From NCBI GenBank assembly GCA_023053575.1, contig JAKZAP010000003.1:6424561-6488560 (forward strand): a stretch of 64,000 nt of DNA. The letters run 5' to 3'. This stretch comes from Branchinecta lynchi. Its lineage: Eukaryota > Arthropoda > Branchiopoda > Anostraca > Branchinectidae. This document shows, one piece after another, positions 56,093 through 64,000 of this stretch; the stretch's first letter is position 1, and each line of letters opens with the position of its first letter. The position numbers were made by a program, and so were the translations under genes. Under the pieces are notes generated by a model. It was not told the DNA's origin. It saw only the letters and a list, made by a program, of their open reading frames with translations, and made no database searches.

Positions 56093-56458
56093 TACTTCTA
56101 GAGTTGAACCATCCACCCCACCCCTTTCATGGGCAACTGAGCCCGATCGCCTATGAGTTAAGTTAGAGACCCGTGACTGATGTCAAATTCAAATTCGGTA
56201 TACTTGTGAATATATTTGTCTAGATGTTCGTTTTCAGTCCAATTCAATTCAAGACTTTTGTTCCGGCCAGAAGCCATAAATAAACACTACAACAAACATA
56301 CAAACAAAAATAAAGAACATATTGGGCTACAACGCTAAATAAATTAGCAACACCCGTCTTTTTCATACATATTGACCCAAACGGGCAAAGACCTGCGAAG
56401 CCACGGGTTGCATAATGCCACAACTATGCATTTTCCGATAGAATCAACCGATTTCTTC

Positions 56459-56620
56459 AGGGGTGGCCCGAAGGAGGGGTGAGGGGGGTGACTCACCCCC
56501 CCCCCCCCCCCCTGCCTTTTGCTAAGTCGCATCAGTCGTTTATTTCGGCCTTTTGCTAAGTCGTATTAGTCGTTTATTTCGACCTTTTACTAAATCGTAT
56601 CAGTCGTTTATTTTGGCCTC
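56459..56620 (+). repeat. hAT-like end followed by 34-bp tandem repeat (3 copies)
   Basis: CAGGGGTGGCCCGAAGGAGG then a C-run, then CCTTTTGCTAAGTCG, CATCAGTCGTTTATTTCGG repeated at 56514, 56548 and 56582. No right end identified. Confidence 0.6.
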
Positions 56621-56999
56621 GCCAAGGTCCCGGGCATTCATTTTAATAAAAAACAATCCGAGTCGTTTAAAAAAAAATGTTAATTGTGTCTCTGCACAGC
56701 TTCAGTCGGAAGCCCGTCCCTAAAGACAAGTCGAGTCGTTTAAACCAGGTTTTGCAACCCCGATAGCTCGGAGCTATGATTCATGGGGGCAGCAATGTGG
56801 CTACCTGTTCTATTCCCATGTGAATCGGATCTGCCTCACTCAGGTCTTTCAGATTTTAGCCTGTCAAAATTACAACAGATGAAATAGGTTAGTTGCTAAA
56901 GTGTTGACTGGATAACAACAATATACCTTATAGATCAAAAGCGAAAGACAAGGTTATGTGCATTGATTGTTGGTCAAACTTCCCGTACGGAAAATCTAC

Positions 57000-57230
57000 A
57001 CCTCGAATCTAGGTCAAAACGGCCTCGTACGTTTGAAACACAAACTAGGTCGTTTTCGCTGCCTATCCGCTCTCGTTTCCACCTCAAATCTGGGTCAAAA
57101 CGGCCTCGTACATTTGAAACACAAACTAGGCCGTTTTCGCTCTCGTTTTCCACCTTAAATGTGGGTCAAAACGACCTCGTACATTTGAAACAGAAACTAC
57201 CTCGTTTTCTCTCTCGCCTCATTTGGTAGC
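57000..57230 (+). repeat. Tandem repeat, ~80-bp units, 3 copies
   Basis: Units carry GGTCAAAACGGCCTCGTAC, TTTGAAACACAAACTAGG and CGTTTTCGCTCTCGTTT. The segment left of it (CCCGTACGGAAAATCTAC at ~56985) recurs inverted at 62146-62162. Confidence 0.75.
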
Positions 57231-57295
57231 GAATCCACCTCGATCTCGTAAACTTGATACTAAAAGACCCTGTTTTCTCAGTAAGAATTACGAGC

Positions 57296-57420
57296 AGTGT
57301 TGCCACTTATGCCGCATTTCGCGGCATAATGCCGCGATTCTGAGGGAAATGCCGCGTAAAATTTTTATGATGCCGCACGCCGCAATTATGCCGCGAAATG
57401 CCTTTTTCCATTACGTAAAT
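57296..57420. repeat. GCCGC-rich cluster
   Basis: CAGTGTTGCCACTTATGCCG then repeated ATGCCGC motifs on both strands. A similar cluster is at 60475-60560; they could be two ends of one older element. Confidence 0.5.
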
Positions 57421-57963
57421 ATTTGTCCAACTTGAAGTTTCTCGCCTTACGCGAATCTGTCTCGCCTGTCTTTGTTGCATAAAATTAGGATTTCAAAGCC
57501 GCGTTCGATTCGATTCGTGGAAGTCCACTACGGACCTTAATGAATGACCTGCCTGTCGGCAGCTTGTCCCCTGGGAGACAATTAGTTCACCACATGGGTT
57601 GAGTTTATCAGACGTTTGAAATTCTCAGTTCATCCGATGACCCTTGTCAGAACCAAACAGTCCATTTTAGTTTGTGTTTTGGAGTTAGCAATAGGCCAGA
57701 CACAGGATTTTACGCCATAGGACTGTGTGGTGGTAAGTAATAACTTTATTTAAGTATATGTCAGCGAGAGTTTATCCACCCCAAAAGTACTGGCCTATCC
57801 TATGGGGTAGGCGGCTTCTATGATCTGTTTTCTTTTTTTTACCAAAATCGGACGTTCTAACTATATGCCAGTTAGTCGTCTACTAAAAATTCGGATTTGT
57901 CAGATACATACTGTCAATCAGAGGCGGTACTATTCAGCAAGGTATTTACCGACCGGCTCGTAG

Positions 57964-59362
57964 TTTTTGGGATCCCAAAACGTAAGTTTTGGACGCAATG
58001 AGATCGCAAAAGCTGTCTGTCCGTCCGTCTGTGAGCACGATAACTCTCGAAGGAATTATATATTTTATGGAACTTGGTGTGAGGATTCTTTGGGTCAACG
58101 GAAAGGACTAGTTCGTAGATGGGCTCTCTAAGCCCTACATTTAGGGGTGGGGAGGGGGTTCAGATTAAGGGGCAAGCAACATGTTTTTAAACAGCTAATG
58201 ATATAGTCGATTAAGGGGTAAGAAGACATGCTGAAAACGACTATGAACACCATTTTCTTGCGGGACAAGTAGTTCGCCTGGAATCCGGCCAAAACCGGAA
58301 AATTCGTTAAAGTGAAAGTTTTATTCGGAGGCGTTGTCTGGCCAGATTTCGAACTTGTAATGAACTAAAAATGATAAATATTGGTTTGTAACTAAGGTTT
58401 CTAGTATATTCAAGTTTAATGAGAGTAGTTTATTCAAGTCTGAAAGAGCCATTATAAATATTAATTAGTTTGGGGAATTTGATAAAATGAGAATTGTTTA
58501 AGATCAATGAATTGCTTAAGTTAATGAGTATTCGTGTAGTGAGGCTGTCCTTTTGGATGTTAGTTGATAGCCAGACTTTGTGGATAAATTAAGTAGTGTA
58601 GTAGGGATTAAACACATAAGTATAGCTCGACAAAAACGGAAAAAGTACAGGCAAAGAATCTAACATTGAGTGGTATAGGATTTTAGTATTTCGAAACTAA
58701 ACTATCGGCATTTTGTAGATATTAATGACCCGATAAATTGTTAAACTTTTCTTAATCGATTCTGGAGCAAAGTTTCATTGGAAATGAGATCTCAAGCATT
58801 TTAAGCTTTTATCAGGCCAACCAATACGATGCGACACTCCTGTTCTGTACCAGATTTTGGTGAGAACACCCAGGATTCCCAGATTTACTTTCTTGCCAGA
58901 AAAAAAATCTGGGCAATGAGAACTTACCTTAATGCAGGGTTAAGAAGAGATCTGAAACCGTATATAACAATCATTTCTTACCCGAACATATACTTCACCC
59001 GGAATCCGACTGAAACACGGAAAATTTATTATAAGTTAAAGTTTTATTTGAAGTTGATTAGATGTTTGATATAAGGGTCAGGAGAGGGTAAGTTCGCCTG
59101 GAATTCGGCCGAAGCCGGAAATTTGGCAGAAGTAAGGCAGGAAGTTTCGCTCAGTCTCGTCAAATTAGATATGACTTATAGTAAACACACATGCGGAATC
59201 CATATCGGAACTTGGTTTTCTCAGGTGATTAGCTATTTAGCCTTAACCTGTTTCTAAATTTTAATAATACAGATATTCAAGGAGCCTGGCGAAGACAAGA
59301 CCCATTTGTCTGTATCAAATATTTTGGGATTCCATCGAAACCTTTGGTCTTGTTACCAACAG
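57964..59362 (+). mobile_element. C element, copy 6, with internal insertion
   Basis: Left: TTTTTGGGATCCCAAAACG and one C subunit to ~58330. Right: C subunits from ~58930 to GAAACCTTTGGTCTTGTT (59355). The 58340-58920 stretch is unrelated AT-rich DNA. Confidence 0.7.
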
Positions 59363-59390
59363 TTATCAAAGCCTAACTTTTACTAAAAAT

Positions 59391-59518
59391 GATCTTTCCA
59401 TGATGAAATAGCTCAGCAATATTGATTTTTTTAAATTAGCGATTTTCTAGAAATGATCTTTCCATGATGAAATAGCTCAGCAATATTGATTTTTTTAAAT
59501 TAGCGATTTTCTTGATAA
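59391..59518 (+). repeat. Near-exact 64-bp tandem duplication
   Basis: GATCTTTCCATGATGAAATA to TTAGCGATTTTCT occurs at 59391 and again at 59455 with no difference apart from the last bases. Confidence 0.9.
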
Positions 59519-59678
59519 CGTTTGTCGACTCCATCCAGCCTTCCTCCTTTCCGACTCGGCCGTCTGGACGCGAAATATTTGATAACCGAATGTGCGGTTG
59601 TTAAAGTGGAAAAAACAAACAAAACAAAAGAAGTCCAAAACAGCAGATAGACCTACCAGGTCGTCCTAAATGAACATT

Positions 59679-59763
59679 GACCAAAGGTTTCTACGGAATC
59701 CCAAAAATTTAATATTGATCCAGACAATTGGGTCTTGTAGGTATCCAGCCCTCGCCAGACTCC
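59679..59763 (-). repeat. Inverted C-element end
   Basis: GACCAAAGGTTTCTACGGAA then TCCCAAAAATTTAA, and GATCCAGACAATTGGGTCTT: the reverse of the C right end, abutting a D element. Confidence 0.65.
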
Positions 59764-60250
59764 TTAAAGTTTAACTGAAAAGCAAACTTAATTTGTATCT
59801 TTTAACTGAATACACTGCATTATTGGATTGTGTTAAGAGGATTATTTTTTTTAATTTTTCACTGTTTTCTCTAGTATGACGTTGAGAATATTTACGTCCA
59901 TGCTCACACCGCAAAATTCTACTATGATACGGAAAATTTGAATCTGAATAATATAAACACGGCTTTTCAGTGGCTAGTATCAGCTTGGTGAATACACCAA
60001 CACTAGGACAATGTTAAGGCTAGTGCCTCTTCTCGTGAGTGTAGCGTGATGAACCAGAAGATTGTGTATGGTGTGGCCAAAGATATTGTTTGTCACCCAT
60101 GTGGTCTGTCCGATTCCGATTAATATTGTTTGTTTGTCTTGTCTTATTTATCTGAATGTTCCTTTTTGAAGCTTTCAATGTTGATTTTCATTAAAGATTA
60201 ACCGAAAAGGGTTGAGATACGACAATCTAGCTACCCATCTCTTCTTCTTT
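59764..60250 (+). mobile_element. D element, copy 3, rearranged
   Basis: TTAAAGTTTAACTGAAAAGC and D body to ~60010; then at 60191-60240 TTAAAGATTAACCGAAAAGG plus the D right-end body in reverse orientation, so the copy carries an inversion. Confidence 0.6.
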
Positions 60251-60259
60251 CGAACACGA

Positions 60260-61085
60260 TCAATGATAAACTAGTGTTAACGCAGTAGCTCCCCCGCACC
60301 AAGCTCACGTTTGACCACTGACAAGAAAGCTAGACAGCATGTGTGTTCTCGCATTTATGAGAGATTTCTACCCCACTTCACTTGACATTGAATCAACATT
60401 CATATTAAAATGACATTTTTTACCTTTTCTCCCCCTAAAATATCAACAATATTTTTTTTTTGAAAATTTAGGGCATGCCGCGAATGTTACCGCATTTTAG
60501 TTGAAGGATACCGCAGAAATGCCGCTCGACCGGCACCGCGAAGTCCGCGAAGCCACGAGGTCGAAACCAAATAACGTTAGCAATAATCGACCAGCGCAAC
60601 GCCCTTAGCAAAAAAAAACAAAAAAATTCATAAACACTGATCAGTGTTCTATTACAGAACTGTGTCAGAGATCCAGTATTAACAGTGGGTCCAAAATTAT
60701 ACTTAATATAGAAGACAAAACTAGTTTCCCCATACGATCAATTTAGGACTAGTAACTCTCGAAATTTGTTGGATGATGCTTTTGCACCATCGAACAAGGT
60801 TCAAACTCGGAAGCTGCTTCTGAAATTTTTTGAACTTCACAGTACAGCAATATTTTCAAAACTATAGACGGCAAGGCTTAAATTAAAGCATTTCCGTGGC
60901 TCTTACAGTTAATAGTTTTTTTTTTTCCTGTCTCGAAACAAGCAATTAGGGAATAAGGTACCATATACTGCGTAGATCTGATTTGATTAATATAGTGATA
61001 CATAAAATCGGACTGGATTGCTCTCTTTGCTCCTAGGTTTCTGGCAAACGTAAAGCTCTCTCCCTTTAGCCCGAGCTGACTGCGA
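60260..61085. other. No gene recognised
   Basis: Holds the second GCCGC cluster (60475-60560) and AT-rich DNA. Confidence 0.4.
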
Positions 61086-61088
61086 ACC

Positions 61089-61632
61089 ATATTTGACGGT
61101 GCAAAACGGATAACTGTGCTACATATAAAGCACCTGCTCCACTTGTCGAAATTATGCCATAACCATACTTTGACGGAGAAGTTCAAAATTCAAGATGCAA
61201 GTGTTACCCTTTTGGATGTTTCTTCTTCGCTATCAAAAATCATTGACAACAGAACACAACCAGCGCATGACCTTCTACACTGCTTCCTGGCCGACGATTG
61301 AAATTAAGTGTCTTTTTGTGTATGTTTATGTGTTTTATTTACTTTCTTCATTTACTCCGCTTTCTGAAAACGGCGGGTTATAAATAAATTACTTACTTAC
61401 TTACTTACTTATATTATTAGAGCTATATTTCAAACCTTCTTGGCAAGGGTTCTCTTCAGGCTCAAGCTGGAAAATGAACTTCCTGGGAAATGGAAAATTA
61501 CGAAAAATGAGCTGGAAAGTGACTGTTCAGTTTCCAGCTTGTGCGGCTTGAGCCTGAAGGGGACGCTTGCGAAGAAGGAAATATAGCTCTAAAAAAATGT
61601 AACTGACTTATCCGTTTTGCACCGTCAAATAT
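61089..61632. mobile_element. H element split by a LINE 3' fragment
   Basis: Outer ends ATATTTGACGGTGCAAAACG (61089) and TTTTGCACCGTCAAATAT (61615-61632). The left arm breaks at ~61114; LINE sequence runs to a (TTAC)n tract at 61391-61413; then AGAGCTATATTTCAAACCTT resumes the H arm. Confidence 0.8.
61116..61301 (+). pseudogene. (TTAC)n LINE ORF C-terminus, second copy
   Basis: KHLLHLSKLCHNHTLTEKFK, IQDASVTLLDVSSSLSKIID and HDLLHCFLADD, then stop. It aligns over its length with 28180-28372. The 3' UTR and (TTAC)n follow. Confidence 0.6.
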
Positions 61633-61679
61633 TCTTTCTTATTGCTCACCAAATGCAACTGCCTCTGCATCTCGTCAAT

Positions 61680-62160
61680 TACCTTGCCAGTGGAACAAAA
61701 GTCAAAGTATTATAGGAAAAGTCTTTCACCATCTCCTGATGGCAACTTCGCAGTGAAACTATAAGGTCGCCCTCGCACTTCACCAAAAACGAGGTGGAGA
61801 TGAAATCTCCCTGATATTTCGCTACCATCTTCGCAGCGAAAACAAGGCCGAAGTTGAATACAGCCTCGCCTTTCGCCAAATATGAGGCGGAGGTAGAATC
61901 GCCCTGTCTTTCGCCGTCTTTTTCGCAGCGAAAACTAAGATCGAAGGGAAATCCGCCTTCGCCCTTTACTAAACACGATAGCGAACACGAGATCTCCCTC
62001 TCCTTCGCCTTCATATTCGCAGCGAAAATGTGGGTCGAAGTATAATTCGCCATCAATATTCGTCCTCGCTATACTTTCGCCAGCATATCGCTACCGAAAA
62101 TACCGTTTCGTCCTCGATTCGAGGTGTAAAATGGCATTCGACGTGGAGATTTTCCGTACG
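61680..62160. repeat. Tandem repeat, ~93-125-bp units
   Basis: Units share TTCGCAGCGAAAAC, GAGATCTCCCT/GAAATCTCCCT and TTCGCC. Marks near 61827, 61924 and 62018. The right end carries GAGATTTTCCGTACGGG (62146-62162), inverse of the motif left of the 57000 array. A minus frame (61679-62056) repeats FAAKM...GDS.S.SFLVKGEG; coding status unknown. Confidence 0.65.
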
Positions 62161-62434
62161 GGTTTGGCTATAAGTGAAAAAAGAAGGAATAGAATTTTTG
62201 AACAGAATGGAAAAGCCATGAGCAATCAAATAACAGGAGACCCGCGAAACAAGTGTGCCCAGAACAGATAGAAAAATGTCGATTACAAAGAGAGGTTGAG
62301 GTGGTAACAACGCTTGAAAAGGACAATGGAGATTGTAATATACACCCGAAATTCATTTCCAGGACTGGAGGGGTTCTGCAGACGCTAGAATAGCTCATTC
62401 TAGTCGGGAGGTAAATTTTTGGCCTCTATGCTAG

Positions 62435-62836
62435 CAGAGGCGTTACTATCCAAAATGTTTGGGGGGGGGGAGGAGCAAAAATATTCAGCCCAAGCTGACT
62501 GGGCATCATATTTATCACTTCCAACTGCGAATCATAACACTACCAAGTATGGGAAGAGCACGATATTTACCGACTGGCTGGTAATTTTTACCGGCTTTTT
62601 TTGTGAAAAAACGACTGTTAAAAAAAATCGACTGATTTAAAGAAAAAACAACCGTTTTTAATAAATTTGACTTACCGAAAAACTGACTGTTTTGAAGAAA
62701 AATCTCCTGTTTCCAAAAAAAATCGACTGTTTTTACCAAAAAATCGCGGCACTTCGTGCCGATTCAGCTATTCTTTTTACCGGCTGGTTGACAACATTGG
62801 AGGGGGGGGCATCCCCCCCCATACGTGACGCCCCTG
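62435..62836 (+). mobile_element. hAT-like MITE, 402 bp
   Basis: CAGAGGCGTTACTATCCAAA and ATACGTGACGCCCCTG. TATGCTAG precedes it; AATGCTAG follows three bases after the right end, a displaced near-match. ACCGACTG/AACTGACTG motifs inside. Confidence 0.75.
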
Positions 62837-62839
62837 TTT

Positions 62840-63235
62840 AATGCTAGTGTTAAAGCACATCTGAAAAGACTTCGTAAAATTCAGGACGTCATACTACTCG
62901 AAAATGATCTCTTTTATGTTTAAGTTATTACAAAAGCGAACTTCTCGTCTTCATTTGCTGTGTATAGCATCTTCTGTCTTCTGAATCAAATTCTTATAAC
63001 CAGTTTTTAAGTTGCGATTTTTCAGATTTAGCGCACTGTAGCTTTACCTGCTTTAGTTTTCAACATGAAAGTACAGTGCGTCGAATGACAAATAAAACGG
63101 TACTTTCATAATGAAACAAAGTACATCAAATCACCCGGAAAACAAACGCAACTCATGTCTCGTCGGCGAATCGGTGTCTTTTACTATTCGTAATATCCTG
63201 CAAGGCCGAGACCAAAAGTTTGTTACATCCGTAAA
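62840..63235. other. No gene recognised
   Basis: AT-rich, short frames only. Confidence 0.4.
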
Positions 63236-63239
63236 TCCG

Positions 63240-63710
63240 GATTTTTTTTTAATGCACTGGCAAACCTGCTTTCCTCGTTTCATTTCTGACGAAGTGTGTT
63301 TTGAGCGCTAAAAATACTTGTTTTTTGCTATTGGTTTGGAGCAAATCTACTTTCTTGTCTATGGGCACTATTTTGTCACTTATGGACAGAATCGTGATTT
63401 CGTAGCTATTATTAACTTCTCATTGGGATCTCAAAAAGATGCTCTGCTCCTCGGTCTTTATGGCCATTAATTAGGAAGATTTTTTCTTTTAATGCACTGG
63501 CAAACTTCCGCGTTATGTTTCTGAATAAGCGTGTCTTTAACGTGAAAATTATTTTTTTGCTTTAATTCGGAACAAATCTACTTTGTGTCTACTTTGTTTT
63601 CTATGGCCACTTTTTTTGACGGTCAGATTTGTGATTTCAAAGCTATTATTTCCTTTTCAATGGGATCGCAAAAAGACGGTCTGCTCCTCGGCGTTTCACA
63701 AAATTTCGCC
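63240..63710 (+). repeat. Direct repeat of ~241 bp, two copies
   Basis: AATGCACTGGCAAAC at 63251 and 63492; both continue through GAGCAAATCTACTTT-like, CTATTATT and AAAAAGA-GCTCTGCTCCTCGG with moderate divergence. Confidence 0.7.
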
Positions 63711-64000
63711 TGCAGCGCATTTCATAGTATTCTCTATTTAGAGGAACGGTGTGTCATTCACTTGGCGATTAACTTTTTAGATCTGAAACACATTACAGGC
63801 TGGCTAGAATCTTTCTAGACAAAGGCAGATTTTAAAAATGTCACCTGCGGCGCTTGCTTTTATTTGTCCGGGGTCAGGCGTTGAAAGCTTTCCATAGTGA
63901 AAGTTGAAATGTAAAGCTGAGGCTATGAAGGTATGTGTAAAAAAATTTTGATTACACTAATAGTTTCATCTGATGCATTGCAGCTAGTTTTAACCCGGCT

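Noticed and set aside
57000..57230. CRISPR-like array
   Set aside because: The units are contiguous, diverged ~80-bp repeats with no unique spacers, in a eukaryotic context.

Overview
The window is eukaryotic, from an invertebrate-type metazoan. The evidence is spliced exons with canonical donors and acceptors, peritrophin-type chitin-binding (CBM14) domains, several non-LTR retrotransposons, tRNA-derived SINE-like units, and many DNA-transposon-like repeats separated by long non-coding DNA. There are no operons, bacterial genes, rRNAs or CRISPR arrays. The species cannot be named from sequence alone; a chitin-bearing protostome is my best guess.

One host gene is well supported. It is a minus-strand, secreted, chitin-binding, mucin-like gene. 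One exon (29518-29763) carries a signal peptide and most of a CBM14 domain. After a 4.9-kb intron, a large exon (22332-24580) supplies the sixth CBM14 cysteine, fifteen 41-residue Thr/Pro/Asp/Glu repeats, and the first half of a second CBM14. The downstream exon or exons were not found. A second, weaker candidate is a small signal-peptide exon on the plus strand at 35218-35464.

Most of the rest is mobile or repetitive DNA. I use letters for families seen in several copies. A/B is a long mosaic with ~140-bp internal units containing CAAGTTTCAT (A) or GCAAAACCCTTGAGG (B), ending in GACCGACCGACAGAC. C has a TTTTGGGATCCCAAAA end, GTCCGTCCGTC runs and ~135-bp internal units. D is a ~460-bp element with TTAAAGTTTAACTG inverted ends. 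E is a pair of direct repeats. F, G, H, J, K, L and M are inverted-repeat or fold-back elements. I is a satellite-like element of CGATCGGAAACAG palindromes. hAT-like MITEs start CAGAGGCG or CAGGGGCG, with 8-bp target duplications at several copies.

Layout. 1-8500: A/B and C copies, a minisatellite at 4.4-5.0 kb, and hAT-like MITEs. 9.4-10.1 kb: a CR1-like LINE tail. 11.2-15.0 kb: one LINE with ORF1, endonuclease start and RT, broken by two C copies and another LINE tail. 15.9-22.3 kb: A/B arrays with element I inserted. 22.3-29.8 kb: the chitin-binding gene, with a LINE, a minisatellite and MITEs in its intron. 30.0-33.3 kb: a LINE with endonuclease and RT blocks. 33.5-41.5 kb: MITEs, a candidate peptide exon, a tRNA-like tandem, D, L and A/B. 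41.5-43.3 kb: a FLYWCH/MULE transposase relic split by a SINE, then a long fold-back. 43.4-53.9 kb: A/B copies carrying nested C, D, K and hAT-like elements, plus a decayed RT. 54-64 kb: MITEs, direct and tandem repeats, another C copy, and nested LINE and hairpin fragments.

The transposon genes appear decayed (stops, frameshifts, insertions). The repeated nesting (hAT-like in A/B, C and D in A/B, C in a LINE, SINE in MULE, LINE in H) gives a relative insertion chronology for the locus.
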